From Methanoplanus limicola DSM 2279 (GTDB taxonomy: Archaea; Halobacteriota; Methanomicrobia; Methanomicrobiales; Methanomicrobiaceae): a stretch of 64,000 bases of DNA. The number at the start of each line of letters is the position of its first letter. Within the stretch, counting starts at the first letter, position 1. The notes under the pieces are model-generated. The model did not search any database. It had not been told where the DNA came from and saw nothing but the letters and a program-made list of their open reading frames with translations. The stretch lies in assembly GCF_000243255.1 (NCBI RefSeq), contig NZ_CM001436.1:2258957-2322956 (forward strand), given 5' to 3'. A program made the position numbers and the translations under genes. Shown here in pieces: positions 28,657-37,160 of the stretch.

Positions 28657-30165
28657 TTATTTAACCGGATCATTTTGATCAAAGATTACGCTTTTTTCAA
28701 CCGTTTTTGTCCCATATCTTTTTTTGTTGATGACTAAATGTAATTTCAGTTCGTGAGTGCCAGAGGAGATATTTTCAATGCTGACTTCTGTTCTTCCGGG
28801 ACTGGTAATTATGTCTGATAATTTATCATCCAGATATACGGGGCATACAAATCCTTTGTAATAATTATCCAGAGTGAGGTTTACAGCCGCAGTTATGCCT
28901 CCTTTATTTTGGGATTTTATCTCCGGAATTTCGACAACTGCATTTATGCTGCATCTTCTGTAATCTATGTAAATTATCAGGATAGTTATGAGGAGGATTA
29001 TCAGCGGAATTAAGTATATGTACGGGTTCCGGATTTTTGGCTGGATGTCAATTCTGTTGGGCAGGCCGTCTCCGTCAACATCTTTTGCATAATCAATGGC
29101 TTTTTTTGCCGACTCTTCAGAGGAGATGTAATCTTCATCTGCAAGTTCCTCTCTGCTCCGGTTCAGATAATTTATGGCTGTTTCCGGTTCGTAATCCAGG
29201 TTTTTTTCAATCTCTTCTTCAGCAGAGATAATCAGTCTTTCTGCCGAGGGGGTCAAAATGGCAAGTAAGGATTCACCGTCATGTCCAAGTTTTATCTCTT
29301 CTGTGTAGTCCTCAAATGCTTCGGATTTTATGGTTATTTCATAACTGCCCTGTTCAAAGTAATCTGAAAACGGGGTTTTCCCAAGATATCTCTCATTTAT
29401 GTAAACCTGACCTTTGGCAGGGGCTGAGTCGATGCTGATTATGCCGGCCTTCGGGTGCATTACAAACTCAGCAATGTTATCCTCATATTCAGATATGACA
29501 ACTGTCTCTTCCAGACTGTCAAAGCCGGATTTTTCAAGTCTTATTGTATGTTCACCAGGTTCTATATCGTTTAATCTGAAGCTGGTTGTGCCGGCACTTT
29601 TTCCGTCCAGGTATATCCGGGCATTTTCGGGGACGGATTTTACAATGAGGCTGCCTTTATCCGGGACAGGTTCAAGTTCAAAGTAGGTGTCGCCATCAGA
29701 TATGGAGTCAGGATCGGCGTCATAGGTCGATTCCTGAACCAGGTAGCCTTCAAGTTCTATCCTGAGATTATATCTGCCGGCTTCGAGCGATACTCCGGCA
29801 GGTGTTTTGCCATAATAGATGTCGTTTATGTATACTTCTGCCCCTTTTGGGCTGGATGAGATTATTATGTTGTCTTCGGGTTTTTCAAATGTATGCCGTA
29901 CATAGGTTTTGGTGTTGGTCAGCACTTCAAGGTTACTGATGTAATATGTGTCATAGCCTTTAAGCTCCAGTCCGAGGGAATGGATGCCCACATCAACGCC
30001 GTTTATCAGGACGTCACTTCTGTAATCCAGTTTTGTCCGGTCTAAGTAGATCTCAGCGCCGGGAGGATCTGTCGTTATATCGATTGAACCGACAGGGCCT
30101 GCTGCTGCGGGGGCGATTATTGCCGTTATGAAGGTTATCAGAATTATGAGTTTTAGAGTATTCAT
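28657..30165 (-). CDS. PEGA-repeat surface protein with C-terminal membrane anchor
   Basis: 502 residues. It has an N-terminal signal peptide ('LIILITFITAIIAPAAAG'), then four PEGA-type beta repeats (about 25-300; units such as 'GAEVYINDIYYGKTPAGVSL' and 'NARIYLDGKSAGTTSFRL'), an acidic helical linker with a calcium-like 'DVDGDGLPNRID' segment (about 365-380), a transmembrane helix (about 387-407, 'YIYLIPLIILLITILIIYI') and a C-terminal ~95-residue beta domain. The repeats should face outside, with the last domain on the cytoplasmic side. PEGA domains are common in archaeal cell-surface proteins of unknown job. The flanking genes give no further clue. Confidence 0.85.
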   Translation of the reverse strand: MNTLKLIILITFITAIIAPAAAGPVGSIDITTDPPGAEIYLDRTKLDYRSDVLINGVDVGIHSLGLELKGYDTYYISNLEVLTNTKTYVRHTFEKPEDNIIISSSPKGAEVYINDIYYGKTPAGVSLEAGRYNLRIELEGYLVQESTYDADPDSISDGDTYFELEPVPDKGSLIVKSVPENARIYLDGKSAGTTSFRLNDIEPGEHTIRLEKSGFDSLEETVVISEYEDNIAEFVMHPKAGIISIDSAPAKGQVYINERYLGKTPFSDYFEQGSYEITIKSEAFEDYTEEIKLGHDGESLLAILTPSAERLIISAEEEIEKNLDYEPETAINYLNRSREELADEDYISSEESAKKAIDYAKDVDGDGLPNRIDIQPKIRNPYIYLIPLIILLITILIIYIDYRRCSINAVVEIPEIKSQNKGGITAAVNLTLDNYYKGFVCPVYLDDKLSDIITSPGRTEVSIENISSGTHELKLHLVINKKRYGTKTVEKSVIFDQNDPVK

Positions 30166-30519
30166 TGCCGGAAATTTGCTTTGGGTTGTTTAACGGTAGT
30201 ATCTCATTCTTAAGCAGGATATTATTCACTTCCGGAAGAATGTATTATTAAATGATCCGGAAAAGCGTTTTAGATCTTTTCTGTGCCGGTCCTCATTAAT
30301 ATATCCGGTGATGAAATGAATAATCTTTGTGCCAAAGATATCTGCTGTTAATCACCGGTGTTTACTGGAAAAATATAGTGGAGTGTCTCTCTGCTGAATT
30401 CTGCGGTTTTTTGTTTAGAACTTATGGGTTTGATTTTTTCGGAAAAAAACTGTATTGTGCCGGGTGGCATCAGACGGACAATAAGAAATATTTTTATTAT
30501 TGTAAACCTATTGAAAACT
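30166..30519. promoter_or_regulatory. Divergent intergenic region, PEGA protein / lipoprotein
   Basis: 354 bp between divergent genes, A+T-rich with 'cattaatatatccgg' near 30294-30308 as a TATA-like sequence. An open frame in the plus direction begins at 30424, but the lipoprotein signal starts at the ATG at 30520, so I regard the upstream part as untranslated. Confidence 0.4.
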
Positions 30520-31101
30520 ATGGGTAATGGATTGAAGACTGTGGGGGTAATTATAGCTCTGCTTTTTATTTTTTTCACTCTGGGCTGTGTATCGGGTGTT
30601 TCTGAGAAATTAAGTACAGATTCAGGTTCTGCCAATAAAAATACCGGCGTGGCAGAGAAAAATTCAGATGTTTCGGTGCCAAAAGAGACGATTGCAGCCG
30701 GGACACCGGTTCCCAGAACTTCAGAGAAGACGGTGGTTGATCTGAGGTCTGATTCGGGTTCTTCGTCATCAGGTTCTTCATCGGAAGGTCCGAAGTACAC
30801 TGCCGGAGCAATAATCTCTAATGATGATGGTGATAAGATGCTTGTCACTGTGTATAAGGAGGTCTCAAATAAATACTGTACTAAGCCCATTCATTACTCC
30901 GGTTCTTATTACTATGCATATAAAGACGGGAGTTTTAAAGAGCTTGGGACAGATTATGACTATGTGCAGTCTATTGAGAAGATGTATCCTAATCTGGTGA
31001 GCAGTAATCAGCATGTATATATCTACATCAAGGATACTGACAAAAGAATAGGTTATTTATTCCCGGAAAATGACGAAACAATGGGTTTTAACGGGTACTG
31101 A
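30520..31101 (+). CDS. Secreted lipoprotein, function unknown
   Basis: 193 residues from ATG 30520, chosen because it places a clean signal sequence at the N-terminus: 'VIIALLFIFFTLGC' with a lipobox-like L-G-C at about residues 20-22. After the Cys comes a low-complexity Ser/Thr/Glu spacer (about 23-90, including a 'SGSSSSGSSSEG' run) and then a compact beta-rich domain with many Tyr ('YSGSYYYAYKDGSF') that I do not recognise. It is probably anchored outside the cell membrane. It follows the divergent PEGA gene, and both may be cell-envelope proteins. Confidence 0.7.
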   Translation: MGNGLKTVGVIIALLFIFFTLGCVSGVSEKLSTDSGSANKNTGVAEKNSDVSVPKETIAAGTPVPRTSEKTVVDLRSDSGSSSSGSSSEGPKYTAGAIISNDDGDKMLVTVYKEVSNKYCTKPIHYSGSYYYAYKDGSFKELGTDYDYVQSIEKMYPNLVSSNQHVYIYIKDTDKRIGYLFPENDETMGFNGY

Positions 31102-31225
31102 AGGGTTGGATGTGTAATTCAGGCGGTATTTTGGGACTATAGGATTAACTGTCTTTTGTAATCTATAATACCGGTCTGTTCTCTTTTTTATCTCTGTGTA
31201 TTTTCCTGAATGGTTGTTTGTGTAT

Positions 31226-31693
31226 ATGCCGGGGGATGATAAAATCATTGAGAGGAGAAAAGAACTGATACAATTCATTAATTCAGTAATCTCTCCGGAT
31301 GCCGGAAATTATGACTATTCATCTTTAAGCAGTCATGCAGAAAATGTCACTGCAACTGATACATACCTGAATTCTCTTGATTTCTTAAACCATATCCACT
31401 ATCCGGATATCGGTGAAGTTGCTGAATTTCTCTGCAAACATAAGGATATTATCGAAATTGTCCTGACTGGCTGTTCCCTTGCCTGCTCCGGATTTAATAA
31501 TAATGGAAATCTGAATCCTGAAGTCTTTCATGATGAAGAAGACGGAGATGAATATCTGACTCTTGTTATCCGGAAAAATACCTACCCGGATGATTTTATG
31601 GACATGATAAAGGAGATTTCAAATGTTTACAGGAGCGAACCTGCCGGAAAGTCTGCATATTTCCTGATAACAACTGATTTTGAGAAGGTCTGA
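31226..31693 (+). CDS. Small acidic protein, possible partner of a HEPN protein
   Basis: 155 residues. I choose ATG 31226 ('MPGDDKII'), which lies in a sequence repeated at 28516. An upstream ATG at 31196 is also in frame. The protein is acidic and has 'DEEDGDEYLTLVIRKNTYPDDFMDMI' in its C-terminal half and ends '...KSAYFLITTDFEKV'. I recall similar proteins encoded directly before HEPN-domain genes in prokaryotes, but this is memory-based and unverified. A HEPN-like start follows 24 bp after the stop codon. No signal peptide. Confidence 0.55.
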   Translation: MPGDDKIIERRKELIQFINSVISPDAGNYDYSSLSSHAENVTATDTYLNSLDFLNHIHYPDIGEVAEFLCKHKDIIEIVLTGCSLACSGFNNNGNLNPEVFHDEEDGDEYLTLVIRKNTYPDDFMDMIKEISNVYRSEPAGKSAYFLITTDFEKV

Positions 31694-31716
31694 ATTAAAT
31701 TTTTAACTTCTGAATT

Positions 31717-32007
31717 ATGTCGTTTAACTGGTCTGATCTCTTAGAGATTGCCGAATTGCTGCATTCAACAAATATCTCAGTGCCGGTTTGTTTTCACGGG
31801 CGGGATCTTTTAGCATTAAATAATCCTCCCTGTCTGCCATTCCGCTTCAACCGAACTTCCGGCAATGGACCGGGGAATTTAATTCCGGCTAAAGTGAGGA
31901 ATCTTATCCCGATACAACCGGGGAGACTCTCCCCGTCACAAGTGGGGATTTGTGAACCGTCATTGACATTTTTTTTTACCGGACAGGCTTTTTTACGACA
32001 GACCTAA
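31717..32007 (+). pseudogene. Possible truncated HEPN-domain gene remnant
   Basis: The first ~18 residues ('MSFNWSDLLEIAELLHST') resemble the start of small HEPN-domain proteins. The rest of the frame is Pro/Arg-rich without helical character and is probably not the original protein. The open frame runs to 32007 and overlaps the end of the convergent ATPase gene. I regard it as a decayed remnant rather than a working gene. Confidence 0.35.
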
Positions 32008-33347
32008 AAAAGCAGAAACTGCGTAATAGCCATTACCTCAATATCAATACCATTAAAACTCATAAGTTCACTGCGACTTTCTGTGATGATATACCCCTTA
32101 TCAAGCCCGAAATTTTTGCAGGCCATAATCAGTCCATCCACTTCCCTTTGCATATTGTGATTATTCAGATCATAGCATACCTGACAGGCCCCCACAACTT
32201 CATCTCTCTTCTTAATTATAAAATCACACTCAGAATTATTCTGATTCAGGAAAAATATCTCATACCCACGCCGTTTAAGTTCATTAAAGACCACATTCTC
32301 ATACAGCCTCCCAATATTTTCAGAAAACTTAAATGAGACTGCATTTACAAATCCGGTATCGAAAGAGTAATATTTATTGTCGGATTTAAGCTGCTTTTTT
32401 AAAGAGTAGTCATAATTCCGGATACTAAAGAACATATAAGCTTCTTTTAGTGCATTTACATAACTCTCAACAGTAGCGTAATTATATCCCAATGCCTTTG
32501 AAATACTGTTAATGCTGTTTTTTTTGGTGTCATTTGAGAGCAGGTAATAAGTGAGATTTTCAAGTTTTTTATGGTCAATATTATATCTTCCTGCAATATC
32601 TTTCACCAGAATTGTGTTGTAATAAGAGATCAGTTCCTCATGCTTCAGTTCTGTCTTTAGATTAGCAATCTTTGGAAAACCACCTGATTTTATATATTCA
32701 TTAAACAAACGGTTAATCTGAATTTTTTTAGAGGTGTAGTCAAGAAGGCTGCCGCAGGTTACACCTTTAAAAGAGAGATATTCCATAAATGTCAGTGGAT
32801 ATACCTCAATACTGAGATGCCTGCCGCTCAGTGCAGTGGCAATATCGCTTGAAAGCATCTTTGATGATGAACCTGTAATATAGATCTTTGCCTGATTTAA
32901 TTCATAGAGAGTATAGACCCATTTTTCCCACCCGGAAACATTCTGAACCTCATCCAGAAATAAGTAAACTTCACCGTCAGGATTAATATTTTCGCGGTAT
33001 GTGGTAAAAATCAAGGACAAAATATCTTCATTATCGCAATTGTAGAGCCTTAAATCCTCAAAATTTACATACAGGAGACATTTTTTATCCACAGTTTCAG
33101 AGAGGGCCTTCATCTCCAGCTTAAGCAGTGTTGACTTGCCACTTCTTCTGATACCAGTAAGTACAATTATCTCGCCAGAATCTCTGAATAACTCTATTTT
33201 GTCCTGATATTTTGGCCGGTTCAGATATTTGCCAAACGCATCGTAATCTTTTTTCCGGTAATTCCAGTCATTCCAGTCATTCCAGTCATTCCAGTCATTC
33301 CAGTCACTCAGGATCTCCATAACCTGAATCTTGGTAAGCAGAGCCAT
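32004..33347 (-). CDS. AAA ATPase of the AAA_14/DUF4143 type
   Basis: 447 residues. Walker A 'GIRRSGKST' (about 64-72), Walker B 'YLFLDEVQNV' (about 126-135), sensor 'YITGSSSKML' and the 'GRHLSIEVYPLTFMEYL' segment define the archaeal AAA_14 ATPase. The C-terminal domain (about 230-447) is DUF4143 with a nuclease-like '...ECDFIIKKRDEVVGACQVCYDL'. The N-terminus carries five copies of a Trp-Asn-Asp repeat from a 9-bp DNA repeat, absent from the family norm. The gene is more A+T-rich than the signalling genes, which suggests transfer. Such ATPases are often lineage-specific mobile genes of unknown role. It may be defence-related, given its neighbours. Confidence 0.85.
   Translation of the reverse strand: MALLTKIQVMEILSDWNDWNDWNDWNDWNYRKKDYDAFGKYLNRPKYQDKIELFRDSGEIIVLTGIRRSGKSTLLKLEMKALSETVDKKCLLYVNFEDLRLYNCDNEDILSLIFTTYRENINPDGEVYLFLDEVQNVSGWEKWVYTLYELNQAKIYITGSSSKMLSSDIATALSGRHLSIEVYPLTFMEYLSFKGVTCGSLLDYTSKKIQINRLFNEYIKSGGFPKIANLKTELKHEELISYYNTILVKDIAGRYNIDHKKLENLTYYLLSNDTKKNSINSISKALGYNYATVESYVNALKEAYMFFSIRNYDYSLKKQLKSDNKYYSFDTGFVNAVSFKFSENIGRLYENVVFNELKRRGYEIFFLNQNNSECDFIIKKRDEVVGACQVCYDLNNHNMQREVDGLIMACKNFGLDKGYIITESRSELMSFNGIDIEVMAITQFLLF
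33261..33305. repeat. Five tandem 9-bp units in the ATPase coding sequence
   Basis: Five copies of 'attccagtc' (plus strand) encode repeated Trp-Asn-Asp near the N-terminus of the DUF4143 ATPase. The unit length is a multiple of three, so gain or loss of copies keeps the frame and changes only linker length. Confidence 0.9.
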
Positions 33348-33680
33348 TACAATCTAATATGATTCTATCCTTAAAAAACTTATAGTGCAATAGAAGTTAT
33401 TCCAGGAATAAGTTATATTGGAGCATAACCGGATTGTCCATTTACCTATACTATAACAGAGGTTTTCAGACCAAATCTTACTTTCCGGCCCATATTAACT
33501 TCCTGCCTTTATTAAAATCAACAGTTGGTTATGCCATATCTGGTAAAGATATGCTAATAATACCGACTTTGCATTAACAATTTCCGCAACAACCCGCAGT
33601 GATAGTTAATAATTCAGTACAAATGAGAAATTAGTGATTTGAGAAAAGATTAATACCACATTAAGTATTAAGTGTTCAAT
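33348..33680. promoter_or_regulatory. Divergent A+T-rich region, ATPase / GHKL protein
   Basis: 333 bp without a coding frame. Starts diverge on both sides. A+T-rich runs such as 'ctatactataaca' near 33446 and 'taataccacattaagtatta' near 33650 could be promoter elements. I cannot assign a precise box. Confidence 0.4.
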
Positions 33681-35066
33681 ATGAAAAAGTTTGATTTAAA
33701 TGTTGAAAAAGTATTAGAGGATTGGGAAATTTATCATGCAATAAGAGAAGTAATTGCTAATGCTTTAGATGAACAGGCACTTACAAATACATCTGAAGTT
33801 CAGATATTTAGTGAAAACAACAAATGGCATATCAGAGATTTTGGAAGAGGATTGAAATATGAACATTTAACTCAAAATGAATGTGAAGAAAAATTAAAAA
33901 ATCCGGAAAAAGTCATAGGAAAATTTGGTGTGGGATTAAAAGATGCTTTTGCAACTTTTGACAGAAAAAGAATCAAAATTTTGATAAAATCCAGATATGG
34001 AGATATTACCCTTGATAAATCCTCAAAAGCAGATTTTGATGAAATTATTACATTACATGCAGTTATTTCTGAACCGTCAGAACCTGGCATGACAGGTACA
34101 GATTTTATTATTGAAGGAATAAATAATAGAGATATTGAATTAGCCAAAAGTTTTTTCCTTAAATTTTCAAATGAAATGCTATTGGAGGAAACACAATATG
34201 GCTCAGTTTTAGAGAATAGACAACCAGTATCAAGAATATACATAAACGGGCTAAAAGTTGCAGAAGAAGAGAATTTTCTTTTTTCATATAATATAACATC
34301 CATTACAACACAAATAAAAAAGGCATTGAACAGGGAGAGGACCAATGTTGGAAGAGGTGCATACACTGACAGAGTCAAATCTATTTTATTAAAATGTACG
34401 GATAAGAAGGTAGCTGAATACCTTGTTGATGACCTGAAGAAATTTGAATCCGGGGATTTACATGATGAACTAAAATGGACAGATATTTCGGCCCATGCCT
34501 GTAAAATACTTAATTCCTATGAAAAAACTATTTTCTTAACTCCCCGTGAGTTGTTGAATAAACACTCGGTAATAGAAGATTCAAAAAAGGAGGGTTATAA
34601 GATTAATATAATTCCGGATAATGTTAAATCAAAAATAAAGGGTCAAACCGATATAAAAGGGAATAAAATCAGAGACATCGAAGAATATACCAGAGAATAT
34701 AACGAAAGTTTTCAGTTCAAGTTTATTGATGAAGATTCCTTATCATCAAGTGAAAGGAAAATTTTCTCAAAGAAATATGAAATAATTAATTTAATTGGGG
34801 GGAAACCTAAATCCGTTAAAGAAATACTGATTTCCGAAACCATGCGTAAGGATATTATAAATGATGAAGAGGTTGAAGGTTTATGGGAAGAAAAAAATAA
34901 CAGAATCATTATCAAAAGAGACCAACTGAGAAACATAAATTCCTTTGCGGGAACTCTTCTTCATGAAATTGCTCATGCAAGTAGTGGTGCAGGAGATCAT
35001 TCAAGGGAATTTGAGAGTGAACTAACACAATATATTGGTCTGTTATGCAATAATATATTTAAATAA
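33681..35066 (+). CDS. GHKL (Hsp90/MutL-type) ATPase with C-terminal HExxH motif
   Basis: 461 residues from ATG 33681 (a GTG at 33672 is also in frame). The N-terminal ~200 residues show the GHKL ATP pocket: N-box 'REVIANALDEQ', 'DFGRGL', and 'GKFGVGLKDAF' as the glycine lid. The C-terminus has 'TLLHEIAHASSGAGDHSREFE', an H-E-x-x-H with a downstream Asp-His and Glu, as in zinc metallopeptidases. The combination is unusual. The gene is strongly A+T-rich and converges on the end of the BREX operon, 41 bp away, so it may be a defence-island cargo gene (inference). Its substrate is unknown. Confidence 0.72.
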   Translation: MKKFDLNVEKVLEDWEIYHAIREVIANALDEQALTNTSEVQIFSENNKWHIRDFGRGLKYEHLTQNECEEKLKNPEKVIGKFGVGLKDAFATFDRKRIKILIKSRYGDITLDKSSKADFDEIITLHAVISEPSEPGMTGTDFIIEGINNRDIELAKSFFLKFSNEMLLEETQYGSVLENRQPVSRIYINGLKVAEEENFLFSYNITSITTQIKKALNRERTNVGRGAYTDRVKSILLKCTDKKVAEYLVDDLKKFESGDLHDELKWTDISAHACKILNSYEKTIFLTPRELLNKHSVIEDSKKEGYKINIIPDNVKSKIKGQTDIKGNKIRDIEEYTREYNESFQFKFIDEDSLSSSERKIFSKKYEIINLIGGKPKSVKEILISETMRKDIINDEEVEGLWEEKNNRIIIKRDQLRNINSFAGTLLHEIAHASSGAGDHSREFESELTQYIGLLCNNIFK

Positions 35067-35107
35067 TCTCACTTTTTTAATTATCTGGATGCCTGTTTTC
35101 AAAGAAC
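35067..35107. terminator. Short convergent spacer with T-run
   Basis: 41 bp between the convergent GHKL gene and brxL. The plus strand has 'cttttttaatt' right after the GHKL stop, a T-run that fits archaeal termination. No strong hairpin was seen. Confidence 0.35.
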
Positions 35108-37159
35108 TCACTCCCCTAAAACTTTAAACAGAGCATCCCTTGGATCTTTATAATAAATCACCATAAGCCGGGAAGCAAGATCATCTGACATATCAATAAG
35201 CTGCTTCCTGCTGGCAACCGGAAGAAGTATTGCAACGGCTCCGTTCTCAGCAGCAAGTTCTGCCATATCAAGTGCATTGTAAACCGGCTCAATTGTACCG
35301 CCAACACTCATACCACCGACAATAACTATTCCACCCTTAAGGCTCTTTCCAATTGATGCCGAGCATAAAGCCAGAAGAATCGGCATACTTATCGAGCTTC
35401 CGCCCTTTGCTGAAGTCAGAGATCTCACCTGAATGGAGAATTCAGCCTCTTTAGGATTGTGATCGCCAATCAGAATTCTGTTCTGTGTATATAAGACCTG
35501 TTCAGCAGTCTTTACACTCTCTCTTAACCCTGACGGAGCCTTGACATTTATCAGCCGGATTGTTGAACCGGGTGTTGTGGTGACTTCAATTTTATAAAGA
35601 CCACTTCCCTCATTCTGATCTCCCGGCCCGATCCCCCATACCTGTCCTGGAGGAAGAGGATCTGAACTGATCTCATTTTCACTGTGTAATTCCGGGGTGG
35701 AAACATACTGCTCAATACCGTCAACACCAAGCCGGTAGCTAAACATAGTATTTCTGAATTCGGCAGAACCTATTCTCTTCTGCTGTTCCTTAACCCTTCT
35801 TCTGCACTCAAGTGCAGTTCTTACAGCCCATTCAATATCCTCTTCTTCAATGTCCATATCTGAAGAAGGATAGAGCAGTTTTAACAACCCGTCAATGGTT
35901 TTGTTGACTGCACGCCTGTCCCTGCCGCTTAGTGCATCACCAAAGAAGACCCTGCCATTAATTTTATGCAGCCTGCTCTCACCTCTGAGTCGGTTCCATG
36001 ATTCCGCAAGGAAATCACTGACAAAGCCGTAATGCTCAGTCAGAAGGTCAGGGTGGACTTTTGGATAGTCCCATCCGGGGATGTAACTGTGAATTCTGTC
36101 CATAAACGCAGTATCATCCCTGATCTCTTTTGGAAGCGGACCAAATAAATGCCCGATTCTCTGTTGATGCTCAACATCAACATCAAAGTTACCAAGCATT
36201 GCAATGCCGCCTTCTGCCCTTATATTCTCCTTGCCTCTGGAAAACTCCCCGCTCTCCATATAGCCTTTCATGATATTAACGCCGTCTTTCTGATCAAAGC
36301 TGATTCCTGAGACCTCATCAAAACAGACTATATCATACTGACAGACAAGCCCTCTCTGTCCGGATGAATTATTGACAAACATCTTTGCAACGGTTGCTTT
36401 TCCGCCGGAAACCAGATGGGAATAAGGACTTATCTGCTGGAATAAGTAACTTTTACCCGTTCCTCTCGGACCAAGTTCAATAAAATTATAATTCTTTTCA
36501 ACAAAGGGTATCATCCGGAGAAAAAGAACGGCTTTTGCACGCTCGGATAATACAGAAGGTTCAAGCCCGACACTCCGGCAGAGAAAATCCTTCCACTCTT
36601 CTGTTGTCATCTTTTCCCTGCCGGCAGCAAGGTCATCGAGTACATTTCTTTTTGAAAGCTGGATAGGCCGGAGATTTTTCACAGTAAAAGGATATGATCT
36701 CTGCCCTTCTGTCTGCGTAGCCCCGTATTCAACCTCAATTTCCGCATAAAAACCTCCGGTGAGCATCCTTTCATGCTCATAGACAAATTCAGACGGGATA
36801 AAGGCATCATTGATGAGAAGAGAGGGAATTGCGGCAAAGAAATTGTCTGATCTTGCATCAAGTCTTGCCGTGATTAAGTCAATAACCTTTACAGTCCCTT
36901 TGTCTTTGGCCCTTGCCTTAAACAGTTCCTGTTCTCCGGCTTTTACAACTTTATCCCTAAGCTGTTTATGAACTATCTCCAGACCTTCAGCAATCTCATC
37001 TTCATCTGTTGTCGCACAGAATTTTCCGATTAAGAACTCTGCTACGTAATTTGGAACCGGATATTTTTCTGCAAACTCTCTTGCAAGGTCTTTTCTGACT
37101 ACATAGCCCTCAAAAAGGTCTGTGGTCTTTTCATCAAGGGAGTCAAGTTCAAAAGACAT
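35108..37159 (-). CDS. brxL: BREX Lon-like AAA+ protein BrxL
   Basis: 683 residues, normal for BrxL of type 1 BREX systems. AAA+ core: Walker A 'GPRGTGKS' (230-237), Walker B 'DIVCFDEV' with acidic pair 281-282. The C-terminal domain (about 530-680) is Lon-protease-like: 'SAKGGSSIS' stands where Lon has its catalytic Ser segment. However 'GGTIEPVYNALDMAELAA' stands where Lon has 'GGLKEK', so I do not see the catalytic Lys, and proteolysis is doubtful. It is the last gene of the operon and starts 1 bp after the pglZ stop. In known systems BrxL is a ring-forming factor needed for phage restriction. Confidence 0.93.
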   Translation of the reverse strand: MSFELDSLDEKTTDLFEGYVVRKDLAREFAEKYPVPNYVAEFLIGKFCATTDEDEIAEGLEIVHKQLRDKVVKAGEQELFKARAKDKGTVKVIDLITARLDARSDNFFAAIPSLLINDAFIPSEFVYEHERMLTGGFYAEIEVEYGATQTEGQRSYPFTVKNLRPIQLSKRNVLDDLAAGREKMTTEEWKDFLCRSVGLEPSVLSERAKAVLFLRMIPFVEKNYNFIELGPRGTGKSYLFQQISPYSHLVSGGKATVAKMFVNNSSGQRGLVCQYDIVCFDEVSGISFDQKDGVNIMKGYMESGEFSRGKENIRAEGGIAMLGNFDVDVEHQQRIGHLFGPLPKEIRDDTAFMDRIHSYIPGWDYPKVHPDLLTEHYGFVSDFLAESWNRLRGESRLHKINGRVFFGDALSGRDRRAVNKTIDGLLKLLYPSSDMDIEEEDIEWAVRTALECRRRVKEQQKRIGSAEFRNTMFSYRLGVDGIEQYVSTPELHSENEISSDPLPPGQVWGIGPGDQNEGSGLYKIEVTTTPGSTIRLINVKAPSGLRESVKTAEQVLYTQNRILIGDHNPKEAEFSIQVRSLTSAKGGSSISMPILLALCSASIGKSLKGGIVIVGGMSVGGTIEPVYNALDMAELAAENGAVAILLPVASRKQLIDMSDDLASRLMVIYYKDPRDALFKVLGE

Positions 37160-37160
37160 A

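Noticed and set aside
30424-30519. Upstream start for the lipoprotein gene
   Set aside because: It would place 32 charged residues before the signal sequence; ATG 30520 gives a standard lipoprotein signal.
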